Source of the DNA: Allobranchiibius sp. CTAmp26
Lineage (GTDB): Bacteria; Actinomycetota; Actinomycetes; Actinomycetales; Dermatophilaceae
Length of the DNA: 64,000 bases
Direction of reading: 5' to 3'
NCBI RefSeq assembly: GCF_017565405.1
Contig: NZ_JAGEKR010000003.1
Location: 124,001 to 188,000, forward strand
Shown here: piece after piece, positions 46,932-55,425 of the stretch
Layout of the letters: every line of letters begins with the position of its first letter
How positions within the stretch are numbered: the stretch's first letter is position 1
Notes under the pieces: generated by a model
Databases searched by the model: none
Told to the model about the DNA's origin: nothing
What the model saw: the letters and a program-made list of their open reading frames with translations, nothing else
Program-made: the position numbers and the translations under genes

Positions 46932-46982
46932 GGAGGAAGCACTCCGGTTATGCCGTAGGCTTTCAGGCGGAGTGTTCACTCC
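46932..46982. promoter_or_regulatory. Two operator-like palindromes before the MFS gene
   Basis: GGAGTG-TT-CACTCC (46969-46982) is a perfect palindrome; GGAGGAAGCACTCC (46932-46945) is an imperfect copy 37 bp upstream. They lie 35-86 bp before the MFS start and are probably bound by the TetR-type regulator encoded just downstream of the transporter. Confidence 0.65.
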
Positions 46983-47017
46983 TCTTACTTCACAGCCTTG
47001 GAAACCGGAGATATTCG

Positions 47018-48496
47018 ATGTCAGTCGCACCTGTGCCACAGCGCGCGCACCACCAGGTGACGTTCGCCGTGCTCGCAGTCGGCGTGGCGGCGTACGCGCT
47101 GTTGCAGTCGCTGGTCACCCCCGTCCTGCCCACGATCCAGCACGCCCTGGGGACGTCTCAGACCAATGTGACCTGGGTGCTCACGGCGTACCTGTTGTCG
47201 GCGTCGATCTTCACCCCGATCCTCGGACGCCTCGGCGACATGAGCGGCAAGAAGCGGATGTTCGTCGTCGCGCTGGTCGCTCTGGCCCTCGGCTCCCTGC
47301 TGTCCGCGGTCGCCTCGTCGCTGGCGATCATGATCATCGGCCGAGTCATCCAGGGCATCGGTGGTGGTGTCCTGCCGCTGGCGTTCGGCATCATCCGCGA
47401 CGAGTTCCCGAGCGAGAAGGTGCCCGGCGCGGTCGGGATCATCGCCGCGCTGACCGCCGTCGGCGCAGGCCTCGGCATCGTGCTGGCCGGCCCGATCGTG
47501 GACGTCCTCAACTACCACTGGCTCTTCTGGATCCCGCTCATCATGATCACGGCCGCCGCACTCGCCGCCCACTTCCTCGTGCCCGAGTCCGAGTCGACGT
47601 CCGAGGGACGGATCAACTGGCTCGCGGCGCTGCTGCTGTCCGGATGGCTGGTCGCGCTGCTGCTGGCCGCGAGCCAGGCCCCGACCTGGGGCTGGGGCTC
47701 CGGCAAGGTGATCGGACTGCTCGTCGCCAGCGTCGTCCTCGCCGCGCTCTGGGTGACCGTCGAGTCGCGCTCGGACCACCCGCTGATCGACATGAAGATG
47801 ATGCGCATCCGCGCGGTGTGGACGGTCAACCTGGTGGCCCTGCTCTTCGGTGTCGGGATGTACGCGATGTTCGCGTTCCTGCCCGAGTTCCTGCAGACCC
47901 CCAGCGCCGCCGGCTACGGCTTCGGCTCGTCCATCACCGAGTCCGGTCTGATGATCCTGCCGCAGGCGGTCGCGATGTTCGTCGTCGGCCTGTTCGCCGG
48001 TCGGCTGGCCGAGCGCTTCGGCGCCAAGAGCCTGGTCGTGCTGGGGTCGCTGATCAGCGTCGGCGCGTTCGCCCTGCTCGCCGTCTCGCACGGGCAGAAG
48101 CTCGACGTCTACGTGACCAGTGCGATCCTCGGGGTCGGCTTCGGCCTGGCCTTCGCATCGATGTCCAACCTGATCGTGGCCGCCGTGCCGCCGGCGCAGA
48201 CCGGAGTGGCCAGCGGGATGAACGCCAACATCCGCACCATCGGCGGTTCGCTCGGCGCTGCCTTCATGGCGAGCATCGTCACTTCGGGAGCCGCCCCCAG
48301 CGGGGTGCCCAAGGAGAGCGGCTACACCAACGGGTTCCTGATGCTGGGCGGGGCGCTGCTGCTCGCGGCCGTCGCCGGGCTGCTCATCCCGACCGCACGC
48401 CGCGCCGCGCGTCACCTGCGGGTCGAGACCGACCTGCCCCACGCGGAGCTGGCCATGGTCGCCGGTGGCACGGTCCTCGGTGACCAGTCGGAATGA
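47018..48496 (+). CDS. MFS drug-efflux transporter (DHA2/EmrB-like, 14 helices)
   Basis: 492-residue major facilitator with about 14 hydrophobic segments. Motif A appears as GRLGDMSGKKRMF, the DHA2 motif C-type segment as LTAVGAGLGIVLAGPIVD, and IGRVIQGIGGGVLPLAFG is typical for EmrB/QacA-like proton-driven drug exporters. It likely pumps toxic compounds out. ATG 47018 follows CCGGAG. Two palindromic operator-like sites precede it, and its stop overlaps or abuts the TetR gene, so exporter and regulator form an autoregulated unit. Confidence 0.92.
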   Translation: MSVAPVPQRAHHQVTFAVLAVGVAAYALLQSLVTPVLPTIQHALGTSQTNVTWVLTAYLLSASIFTPILGRLGDMSGKKRMFVVALVALALGSLLSAVASSLAIMIIGRVIQGIGGGVLPLAFGIIRDEFPSEKVPGAVGIIAALTAVGAGLGIVLAGPIVDVLNYHWLFWIPLIMITAAALAAHFLVPESESTSEGRINWLAALLLSGWLVALLLAASQAPTWGWGSGKVIGLLVASVVLAALWVTVESRSDHPLIDMKMMRIRAVWTVNLVALLFGVGMYAMFAFLPEFLQTPSAAGYGFGSSITESGLMILPQAVAMFVVGLFAGRLAERFGAKSLVVLGSLISVGAFALLAVSHGQKLDVYVTSAILGVGFGLAFASMSNLIVAAVPPAQTGVASGMNANIRTIGGSLGAAFMASIVTSGAAPSGVPKESGYTNGFLMLGGALLLAAVAGLLIPTARRAARHLRVETDLPHAELAMVAGGTVLGDQSE

Positions 48497-48534
48497 TCCC
48501 CGCCGACCGCCGTACGGCGGATAGCGTCGAGTCC

Positions 48535-49173
48535 ATGGCGGCGACGCGGGATGCAGAGGTCAGACCGCTGCGTCGCGATGCGGCCGACAACCGGCGACGG
48601 CTGCTGGCCGCCGCCGAGACCGTCTTCGCCGCCCACGGGCTCGACGCGCCGGTCGAGGAGATCGCCCGGGTCGCCGGGGTCGGGATGGGCACGCTCTACC
48701 GACGCTTCCCCACCAAGGACGCGCTGATCACCGAGCTGGTCCGAGAGCTGCTCACCGACGTGCTCCGTGCCGCCCGCGAGGCGCTGGCCGTCCCTGGCGG
48801 CGACGGCCTCGAACAGTTCCTGGGTGCGGCCGCCGAGTCCCACATCGCGCACCGCGGGTGCCTGCCCCGACTCTGGAGCAGCCCGGACACCGACGCCCTC
48901 CGCCAGGAGGTGCGCGAGGTCATGCTGCAGCTGTTCCTCGACGCCCAGGAGCACCGCCGCGTCCGCGCCGACGCCGACATCAGCGACGTCGACCTGGTGC
49001 TGTGGTCTCTGAGCGGTGTCATCGAGACCACCCACGGACAGAGCGAAACCGCGTGGCGCCGCGGTCTGGCGATCATCGTCGCCGGGCTGCGACCCGCGGG
49101 AGGGGCCCTGACCGAGCCGGCGTTGAGCCCGAGCGCCCTGCAGGAGATCAGAGGTCGCACGCCGACGGGCTGA
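48535..49173 (+). CDS. TetR family repressor of the adjacent exporter (inferred)
   Basis: 212-residue TetR protein. The DNA-binding part (~18-65) reads LLAAAETVFAAHGLDAPVEE then IARVAGVGMGTLYRRFPTKD with its helix-turn-helix; the C-terminal ligand domain holds HRGCLPRLWSSPDT. ATG 48535 has TAGCGT 7 nt upstream, so a separate leaderless transcript is possible. An alternative ATG 48493 overlaps the MFS stop (ATGA) and would add 14 residues. It is inferred to bind the GGAGTG-TT-CACTCC site. Confidence 0.88.
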   Translation: MAATRDAEVRPLRRDAADNRRRLLAAAETVFAAHGLDAPVEEIARVAGVGMGTLYRRFPTKDALITELVRELLTDVLRAAREALAVPGGDGLEQFLGAAAESHIAHRGCLPRLWSSPDTDALRQEVREVMLQLFLDAQEHRRVRADADISDVDLVLWSLSGVIETTHGQSETAWRRGLAIIVAGLRPAGGALTEPALSPSALQEIRGRTPTG

Positions 49174-49193
49174 GCACCACTCGCAGACGAAAA

Positions 49194-49234
49194 GGACATG
49201 CCGGGCAGGGCAGTCGGCCCCGCCCGGCATGTCC
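49194..49234. terminator. Two-way terminator hairpin
   Basis: GGACATGCCGGGC and its exact complement GCCCGGCATGTCC enclose a 15-nt loop; GAAAA precedes the left arm. It lies between the converging TetR and DoxX genes. Confidence 0.75.
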
Positions 49235-49249
49235 CCGGGTGGTGAGAGA

Positions 49250-49807
49250 TCAGGCCTGCGCGGACCCGGTGCCGTCCTCGGGCGCGTCGGCCTTCGCCGC
49301 CTCGGCGGAGGCGACGGCCTTGCTCCGGCGGTTGATGACGAACGCGGCGGCGGGCACGACGGCCGCCATCGCCACGGCGCGCATCCACGGACGGTTCAGA
49401 GTGTGCCCCAGCGCGTGGTCGAGCGAGAGGGACCCGGGCCCGGTGAGGGCGAGCGTCGTGGCGATCAGGCCGACCGTGGCGGGCAGCTCGTAGCCGCCGT
49501 TCTGGCCGAAGAACCCGTTCGAGGCGTGCACGGAGCCCGCGACGGCCATGGTCCCGGTGACCGCACCGGCTGCCGCCGGGGTCGCGAGGCCGAGCGCGAG
49601 CAGCGCGCCGCCACCGGCCTCGCCGAGGCCCGCCGCGTAGGCGTTCGCCTTGCCCGGCTTGAAGCCCATCTGGTCGAAGAAGGCGCCGGTGCCCTCGATG
49701 CCGCCGCCACCGAATGCGCCGAAGAGCTTCTGGCTGCCGTGGGCGGCGAGAGCACCCCCGACGCCGAGTCGAAGGGCGAGCAGGCCGATGTCGCGTGAGG
49801 AAGTCAT
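49250..49807 (-). CDS. DoxX family membrane protein
   Basis: 185-residue protein with four hydrophobic helices. DoxX features: LLALRLGVGGALAAHGSQKL, FDQMGFKPGK, GLGEAGGGALLALGL and the NGYELPA-type block GGYELPATVGLIA. DoxX proteins take part in redox or sulfur stress responses (with SodA in mycobacteria) but their reaction is unknown. Of several in-frame ATGs, 49807 is chosen because TATGAT ends 7 nt upstream. It is divergent from an aldo/keto reductase gene with a palindromic site between them. Confidence 0.88.
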   Translation of the reverse strand: MTSSRDIGLLALRLGVGGALAAHGSQKLFGAFGGGGIEGTGAFFDQMGFKPGKANAYAAGLGEAGGGALLALGLATPAAAGAVTGTMAVAGSVHASNGFFGQNGGYELPATVGLIATTLALTGPGSLSLDHALGHTLNRPWMRAVAMAAVVPAAAFVINRRSKAVASAEAAKADAPEDGTGSAQA

Positions 49808-49822
49808 GAGCATCATCATATC

Positions 49823-49836
49823 GGTGACACGTCACC
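49823..49836. promoter_or_regulatory. Operator-like palindrome between DoxX and aldo/keto reductase genes
   Basis: GGTGAC-AC-GTCACC, a perfect 6-bp inverted repeat immediately upstream of the DoxX -10 hexamer and 57 bp before the reductase ATG. It could control both divergent genes; no regulator gene is adjacent. Confidence 0.6.
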
Positions 49837-49892
49837 ATTGTCGCTAGGGTGGCATGTGACCTACGTCCCGCACGTCGCACGAGAGGACCATC

Positions 49893-50885
49893 ATGCAAAC
49901 CCGCACTCTGGGCACCGAAGGACTCACCGTCTCCGCCGAAGGTCTCGGCTGCATGGGCATGAGCGCCTTCTACGGCGCACACGACGACACCGAGTCCACG
50001 GCCACCATCCACCGCGCGTTGGACCTGGGGGTCACCTTCCTGGACACGGCAGACGCGTACGGGCCGTTCACCAACGAGGTCCTGGTCGGCAAGGCCGTCG
50101 GCTCGAGACGCGAGTCCGTGCAGATCGCAACGAAGTTCGGCAACGAGCTCGACGCAGACGGGACGCGCACGGGTCGGGTCAACGGCCACCCGGACTACCT
50201 GCGCGCCTCGGTCGAGGGATCGCTGCAGCGGCTCGGCGTCGAGGTCATCGACCTCTACTACCAGCATCGCGTCGACCCCCAGGTGCCCGTCGAGGAGACC
50301 TTCGGTGCCCTCGGTGAGCTCGTCGCGGCGGGCAAGCTGCGCTACCTCGGGATCAGCGAGGCCGCACCCGAGACCATCCGGCGCGCCCACGCGACCGCCC
50401 CCCTGTCGGCGGTGCAGACCGAGTACTCCCTCTTCACCCGCGACGTCGAGGACAACGGCGTCCTGGAGGTGTGTCGCGAGCTCCGGATCGGGTTCGTGCC
50501 CTACTCGCCGCTGGGTCGCGGCTTCCTGTCGGGCAAGATCCGCTCCATCGACGACTTCGCGGAGGACGACTTCCGACGTACCTCCCCCCGGTTCCAGGGC
50601 GAGAACTTCCAGCGCAACCTCGACGTCCTGGACAAGGTGGTCCAGATCGCCGACGACAAGGGCGTGACGCCCAGCCAGTTGGCGCTCGCGTGGTTGCTGG
50701 CCCACGGCGAGCAGATCGTGCCGATCCCCGGGACCCGCCGGATCGAGAACCTCGAGGAGAACGTGGCCGCCGCCGACCTCACGCTGACCCAGCAGGACCT
50801 GGACGCGATCGAGGCGGTCTCCCCCGCCGGTGTCGCGGCGGGTGAGCGGTACAGCGAGCAGGGGATGGCCACCCTGCACCACTGA
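49893..50885 (+). CDS. Aldo/keto reductase
   Basis: 330-residue TIM-barrel NADPH reductase of the AKR13-like group. [11 protein letters not shown] near the N-terminus, the catalytic Asp/Tyr in [14 protein letters not shown], Lys in VQIATKFG and His in YYQHRVDP form the usual tetrad; GRGFLSGKI and [18 protein letters not shown] bind the cofactor. It reduces aldehydes or ketones in the cytoplasm. ATG 49893 is preceded by GAGAGGA. A TAGGGT hexamer about 35 bp upstream is a possible -10. Confidence 0.92.
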   Translation: MQTRTLGTEGLTVSAEGLGCMGMSAFYGAHDDTESTATIHRALDLGVTFLDTADAYGPFTNEVLVGKAVGSRRESVQIATKFGNELDADGTRTGRVNGHPDYLRASVEGSLQRLGVEVIDLYYQHRVDPQVPVEETFGALGELVAAGKLRYLGISEAAPETIRRAHATAPLSAVQTEYSLFTRDVEDNGVLEVCRELRIGFVPYSPLGRGFLSGKIRSIDDFAEDDFRRTSPRFQGENFQRNLDVLDKVVQIADDKGVTPSQLALAWLLAHGEQIVPIPGTRRIENLEENVAAADLTLTQQDLDAIEAVSPAGVAAGERYSEQGMATLHH

Positions 50886-50920
50886 CGGGTCGGTCGATAC
50901 CGGCCGATATCGGCGGCCGC

Positions 50921-50958
50921 TGCACACAGGGTGTCCGTCACCGGGCACGCTGTGTGCA
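50921..50958. promoter_or_regulatory. Inverted repeat at the start of the second MFS gene
   Basis: TGCACACAG (50921-50929) and CTGTGTGCA (50950-50958) are exact complements 20 bp apart; the right arm ends on the start codon and overlaps the probable -10 CACGCT. A repressor bound here would block a leaderless transcript. Confidence 0.5.
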
Positions 50959-52175
50959 TGCGCCTGCTCACCCGTAACCCCTGGATGCGGGTGGCGCTCA
51001 TGCTGTTCGCCGTCGGTTGGGGCGCCAACCAGTTCGCCCCGCTGCTGCTCGTCTACGAGGCACACGAGCACTTGAGCGAGCAGGTCACGACGGCGATGTT
51101 CGCGGCGTACGTCATCGGGCTGATGCCGGCGCTGCTGCTCTCGGCGCGGCTGGCCGGGCACTTCGGCCACCGCGCGATCATCCGGCCGGTGATGCTCCTC
51201 GCGATGGTGTCCTCCGGGGTGCTGCTCCTCGGCCACTGGAGCGAGGCGGCGCTCTTCGTGGGTCGGGTGCTCTACGGCGTGGCCACGGGTGCCGCGATGG
51301 CGCCGGGCACGACGTGGGTCAAGGAACTGTCGGCCGACGCCGCCCCCGGCACCGGCGCGCGCCGGGCCGCCATGTCGTTGTCCGCGGGGTTCATGGGCGG
51401 TCCGCTCGCCAGCGGACTGGTGGCGCAGTGGCTCCCGGCGCCGGAGGTCCTCGCGTACGCCGTGCACATCGCGTTGATGGCAGGCGTCACCGTGCTCGCC
51501 TGGACCACCCCGCAGACCGGCTCGACCACCGATGCCGGCGACCGGCACGAGCATCCGGCGACCGGTCGGCACACGGCGCTCAGCGGTGCCTTCTGGGGCG
51601 GCATCGCGCCCGCCGCGCCGTGGGTCTTCACCTGCGCGTCCATCAGCCTGGTCGTGCTCCCGAACATCGTGCGCGGCTCGGTCAGCGGCTGGCAGGTGGC
51701 GTTCAGCGGGATCATGGCCGGGCTCACGCTGGGCACGGGCGTCCTCATCCAGCAGCCCGCGCGCGGGTGGGAGGCACGCCGACCCGGCATCACCACGCTC
51801 GCGGGCATGGGGTGTGCGATCGCCGGTACCGTGCTCGCCGTCCTGGTCGCCCAGGTCGACGGATGGGCGCTGGTCCCGGTCGCCGGCATCGTGCTGGGCG
51901 CGGGATACGGGCTGGTGCTCGTCGGCGGTCTCACCGCCGTCGAACGCCTCGCTCCGCCGCACCAGCTGGCCATGACGAATGCGGTCTTCTACTGCCTGAC
52001 CTACGTCGGCTTCTTCATGCCGACGGTCACCGCAACGCTGGTGAAGCATTTCGCGATCACCGACGTGCTCGCGATCTTCGTGTTCCTGGCCGTGGTCACC
52101 ACCGTGTGGGTGGTCGTCCGTGGGCGCCGTGACGCCGCCGCGGCCGACGCTGCCCCCTCCATGACGTCGCCCTGA
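50958..52175 (+). CDS. MFS transporter
   Basis: 405-residue major facilitator with 12 predicted helices. It starts MRLLTRNPWMRVALMLFAVG; the first periplasmic loop has GWGANQFAPLLLVYE, and motif A-like ARLAGHFGHRAI follows helix 2. The second half resumes at APWVFTCASISLVVLP. It resembles sugar-efflux/drug-efflux types; the substrate is unknown. ATG 50958 is chosen over the earlier in-frame codon at 50931 because the hydrophobic domain begins right after it and CACGCT lies 6 nt upstream. The GNAT gene follows 37 bp downstream. Confidence 0.85.
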   Translation: MRLLTRNPWMRVALMLFAVGWGANQFAPLLLVYEAHEHLSEQVTTAMFAAYVIGLMPALLLSARLAGHFGHRAIIRPVMLLAMVSSGVLLLGHWSEAALFVGRVLYGVATGAAMAPGTTWVKELSADAAPGTGARRAAMSLSAGFMGGPLASGLVAQWLPAPEVLAYAVHIALMAGVTVLAWTTPQTGSTTDAGDRHEHPATGRHTALSGAFWGGIAPAAPWVFTCASISLVVLPNIVRGSVSGWQVAFSGIMAGLTLGTGVLIQQPARGWEARRPGITTLAGMGCAIAGTVLAVLVAQVDGWALVPVAGIVLGAGYGLVLVGGLTAVERLAPPHQLAMTNAVFYCLTYVGFFMPTVTATLVKHFAITDVLAIFVFLAVVTTVWVVVRGRRDAAAADAAPSMTSP

Positions 52176-52212
52176 CCGACGGGGAGTCATCGCGACCGGT
52201 GAGACTGTGGGG

Positions 52213-52728
52213 ATGGGTGTCCTCCTTCGGCCGCAGCTCGCCGCTGACCTCCCGTTGCTGGCCGGCGGCGAGAGCCCGTACGACGACTTCGGGCCACGTG
52301 GGGCGCGCACGTCGCCGAGACCACCCGAGCTGGACGAACCGGGCGGGCTGTCGATCGTCACGGACGACGGATCACTCGCGGGCACGGTGAGTTGGATCTG
52401 GCAGCACTGGGGACCGAACGCCGGGTCACGCTGCCCGATGATCGGCATCTGGTTGCGCCCGGACCACCGCGGCCGGGGCATCGGACGCGATGCGCAGGCG
52501 CAGCTCGTGGACCTCTTCTTCCGGCACACCACCGCCCATCGCGTCGAAGCGCACACCGACGTGGAGAACATCGCCGAGCAACGCGCCCTGCAGGCAGCCG
52601 GTTTCCTGCGCGAGGGAGTGACCCGGGGCGCACAGTGGCGCAACGGCGGGTACCACGACGGTGTGCTCTACGCGATCCTGCGCGCCGACCCGCGCCCGGA
52701 CCCGGTGGTCACGCCGGCACGGTCCTAG
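52213..52728 (+). CDS. GNAT family N-acetyltransferase
   Basis: 171-residue acetyltransferase of the RimJ/RimL-like type. The acetyl-CoA pyrophosphate loop is IGIWLRPDHRGRGIGRDAQA (R/Q-x-x-G-x-G), followed by VEAHTDVENIAEQRALQAAG and FLREGVTRGAQWRNGGYHD, the C-terminal block usual in ribosomal-protein-type GNATs. It should acetylate an amine of a protein or small molecule. ATG 52213 has GAGACT 6 nt upstream; a GTG at 52207 is the alternative. Confidence 0.87.
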   Translation: MGVLLRPQLAADLPLLAGGESPYDDFGPRGARTSPRPPELDEPGGLSIVTDDGSLAGTVSWIWQHWGPNAGSRCPMIGIWLRPDHRGRGIGRDAQAQLVDLFFRHTTAHRVEAHTDVENIAEQRALQAAGFLREGVTRGAQWRNGGYHDGVLYAILRADPRPDPVVTPARS

Positions 52729-52778
52729 CCCCCTGCGCACGGCGCCTGCCCGACCGCCCGCCGGGATCGGCGACGCCG

Positions 52779-53324
52779 TTACGAGGGGCGGATGCCGCGG
52801 CGGTGCAGATCGGCGTACATGAGCGCGGCCACGCTTTCGCCGTCGGTGATCTCCCCGGCCGCCACGAGCTCCAGAGCCCGCGACCACGGCACCGAGACCA
52901 TTTCGTGGATGCCCTCCTCGGCGCGGCCGCCGAGATCGCCTATCTGGGTGAGTCCTGTTGCCAGATAGACATGTTCGGGGGCACGGCAGATCCCGTTGAG
53001 CGCGTTCATTCGCCCGATGGCGGTCCACTCCCGCGCCCGTAGGCCCGTCTCCTCGCGCAGTTCCCGTTGCGCGGCTACCAGCGGCGCCTGGTCGTCGCAC
53101 GCACCGGCCGGCACCTCCAGCGAGGGTCCCGTGGTGTAGCGGGTCATGCGGACGAGCACGACCTTGTCGGCATCGTCGATCGCGATCACGAAGACCGCGG
53201 GCTGGCGCACCTGCACCACGCCGTAGATCCCGCGCTCCCCGTCGGGTCGGACGACCTGGTCCTCGCTCACCTCGATCCAGCGGTTGCGGTAGACGGTCCG
53301 CGAGGAGAGCTGCTGCCAGCTCAT
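52779..53324 (-). CDS. Nudix hydrolase with altered Nudix box
   Basis: 181-residue protein resembling ADP-ribose pyrophosphatases: VYRNRWIEVSEDQVVRPDG at the start, YTTGPSLEVPAGACDD, then AAQRELREETGLRA. The REUxEExGU core is intact, but the preceding G-x5-E glutamate is missing and the loop is one residue shorter than usual, so activity may be changed. Nucleotide-sugar or ADP-ribose cleavage is the default guess. Start ATG 53324 overlaps the crotonase stop (ATGA), indicating coupled translation. Confidence 0.82.
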   Translation of the reverse strand: MSWQQLSSRTVYRNRWIEVSEDQVVRPDGERGIYGVVQVRQPAVFVIAIDDADKVVLVRMTRYTTGPSLEVPAGACDDQAPLVAAQRELREETGLRAREWTAIGRMNALNGICRAPEHVYLATGLTQIGDLGGRAEEGIHEMVSVPWSRALELVAAGEITDGESVAALMYADLHRRGIRPS

Positions 53325-54112
53325 CGGCCCCGCGGCAGGTAGGCCGGAGTCTCGCGGGCGAACGCCGCCGTTCGGGCGATCTTGAAGTTGCGGCCGGCCA
53401 TCAACCGCACCTGCTCGATGCGTTCGCGGGCGAAGGTACGGCGGGGGCCGGCGTTCCAGCGCGTCTCGAAGAGGCGCTTCGCAGCTGCCAGCGCGTCGGG
53501 CGAGCGGGTGGCGAGCTCGCCCGCGAGGATCTGCGCCTCGGCGTACGGATCGGCGCCGACGGCTCCCACCAGCCCGATCTCGTGAGCGCGCTCGCCGGAG
53601 AAGACCTGCGCGGTCATGGTGAGCCGCTTGGCCTGCTCGATGCCGACCAGCTGGGCCAGCGAGCGGATGCCGCTCATGTCGGGGATCAGTCCCCACTTGC
53701 CCTCCAGCACCGACCATTTCGCGTCGGGAGCGGTGATGCGGAAGTCAGCACCCAGAGCGATCTGCACCCCTCCGCCGTAGCAGTGCCCGTGCACGGCCGC
53801 GATGACCGGCACCGGCAACCGGCGCCAGACCCAGCACGCCTCCTGGAAGGTGTTGGTGCCCCGCCAGGGACGTGGCACCACCGCCTTGGCCACCGCGCCG
53901 GCCTGACCGAACGCCTCGGCGAAATCCAGCCCGGCACAGAACGACTCGCCCTCGCCGGAGATCACCACGGCGCGCACGGACGTGTCCGACCGCAGCGCGT
54001 GGGCGGCGTCGATCAGGCCCTCCAGCATCGGCAGCGTCAGGGCGTTCAGCTTGTCGGGGCGGGCGAGGCGTACGTCGGCGATCCCGTCGGCGACGTTGCA
54101 GGTGACGGCCAT
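53321..54112 (-). CDS. Enoyl-CoA hydratase/isomerase (crotonase) family protein
   Basis: 263-residue crotonase-fold protein. ARPDKLNALTLPMLEGL binds the CoA end; VVISGEGESFCAGLDF supplies the first oxyanion amide; GHCYGGGVQIALGADFRI the second. In place of the hydratase glutamates the loop reads GKWGLIPDMSG, whose Asp resembles isomerase or atypical members, so hydration is not assured. Acts on acyl-CoA in the cytoplasm. Full length and in an operon with the Nudix gene. Confidence 0.88.
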   Translation of the reverse strand: MAVTCNVADGIADVRLARPDKLNALTLPMLEGLIDAAHALRSDTSVRAVVISGEGESFCAGLDFAEAFGQAGAVAKAVVPRPWRGTNTFQEACWVWRRLPVPVIAAVHGHCYGGGVQIALGADFRITAPDAKWSVLEGKWGLIPDMSGIRSLAQLVGIEQAKRLTMTAQVFSGERAHEIGLVGAVGADPYAEAQILAGELATRSPDALAAAKRLFETRWNAGPRRTFARERIEQVRLMAGRNFKIARTAAFARETPAYLPRGR

Positions 54113-54116
54113 GCCA

Positions 54117-55385
54117 TCACCCTACGGACGCGCGCGAGCCACGCCGCATACCCGGCATCTCGAAACCGGCCACCGTCACGAACGGCGACAGCATCACCAC
54201 CAGCACGCATGCCGCGAGGTCCACGTGCGCGGCCGCCAGCGCCACCGCGAGCGCCAAGACCGCGAGGCTCGCCACCAGCAGGGCGAGGTCGCCCTGCGAC
54301 GAGCCGAGGAGGTACGCCCGGATCGACCAGAGCACCACGAGGAAGACGGCCACCGGGACGGCGACGACCGCCAGCGCGGTCGTCGCGCCGACGGCACGGG
54401 TACCACCGGTGTGCTCGGCGAGCTGCGAGCCCGCCACGTGCAGCCCGGCTCCCGTGGCGGCGATCGCGGCGAAGAGCGGCACGTGACCGTAGCCGAAGAC
54501 GAACTGTCCCGCGGGACGCCCGCGCAGCCGGCCGGCCACGTCCGCAGCGAAGTAGATCCACCACATCGCGAAGGTGAGCCCGATGCCCGCGACCACGACC
54601 GCGACCGCCTGCCAGGTCCACCCGGCGACCCCCGGACGGTGCAGGGCGAGCGACGACGAAGCCACCGTCCCGACGACGGCTTCACCCAGGGTGATGATCA
54701 CGAAGAGCCCGTAGCGCTCGGCGATGTGGGCGGCGTGCCACGGGGTGACCGACCGGCGCTCCACCAGCACCGGGATCCCCACCTCGAGCAGGCCGAGCAG
54801 CACGAACACCGGCCCGGCGATGGCCCAGGGAGGCGAGAGCAGTGCGAAAACGACCCAGCACACCTGGGCCAGCACGATCAGAATGGCGTAGCGGCGTGCC
54901 TTCGAGCGCTCTGTCGCAGATTGACGGCCAGCCCTGATCCACTGCGCCACCAACGCGATTCGCATCACGACGTACCCCGCGACCACTCCCGGTCCGTGGA
55001 AGGACCCCTCACGGGTGACCGACTCGAAGAACCGCGGGATCCCCAGCGCGAGGACGACGACCCCGATCATCTGCACCATCGTCAGGATCCGGTAGAGCCA
55101 GTCGTCGGTGTCGAACGCCGAGGCGAACCACGTGAAGTTGATCCAGGCGAGCGCGGTCGCGAACATCGCCATCACGAACGCGCAGAGCCCGGTGAGCAGG
55201 TGCGCCTCATCCACGCTCGTGGCCAGGTACCCCGCGGCGTTGCCGACGGCGATCACGAAGGTGAGGTCGAAGAGCAGCTCCAGTGGCGACGACACGCGTT
55301 CGCGCTCGTCGGGGTCGCGCCCGGTCATCCGGGTGAGGGGGTGGGCGCGCGCGACCCGGACGTCGGGGGTGCTCGCCTGCGTCAT
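54117..55385 (-). CDS. Low temperature requirement A (LtrA) family membrane protein
   Basis: 422-residue membrane protein with about 12 hydrophobic segments. LtrA features: SPLELLFDLTFVIAVGNAA near the N-terminus, WINFTWFASAFDTDDWLYRI, ERYGLFVIITLGEAVVGT and FGYGHVPLFAAIAATGAGL. Named after a Listeria gene needed for growth in the cold; molecular function unknown. ATG 55385 has GACACT 6 nt upstream, so a leaderless mRNA is likely. The crotonase gene lies 4 bp downstream of its upstream neighbour's end, i.e. the LtrA stop is 4 bp from the crotonase start region on the same strand. Confidence 0.88.
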   Translation of the reverse strand: MTQASTPDVRVARAHPLTRMTGRDPDERERVSSPLELLFDLTFVIAVGNAAGYLATSVDEAHLLTGLCAFVMAMFATALAWINFTWFASAFDTDDWLYRILTMVQMIGVVVLALGIPRFFESVTREGSFHGPGVVAGYVVMRIALVAQWIRAGRQSATERSKARRYAILIVLAQVCWVVFALLSPPWAIAGPVFVLLGLLEVGIPVLVERRSVTPWHAAHIAERYGLFVIITLGEAVVGTVASSSLALHRPGVAGWTWQAVAVVVAGIGLTFAMWWIYFAADVAGRLRGRPAGQFVFGYGHVPLFAAIAATGAGLHVAGSQLAEHTGGTRAVGATTALAVVAVPVAVFLVVLWSIRAYLLGSSQGDLALLVASLAVLALAVALAAAHVDLAACVLVVMLSPFVTVAGFEMPGMRRGSRASVG

Positions 55386-55425
55386 CGCCTCAGTGTCGCA
55401 GCGGCCGGGGCGGGGGACGGTGGCT

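Noticed and set aside
48696-52643. Very long antisense open frame (1315 codons) across TetR, DoxX, reductase and MFS genes
   Set aside because: High GC removes stop codons from other frames. The product is low-complexity Arg/Gly/His/Asp-rich and has no family motifs, whereas the genes it crosses are well supported.
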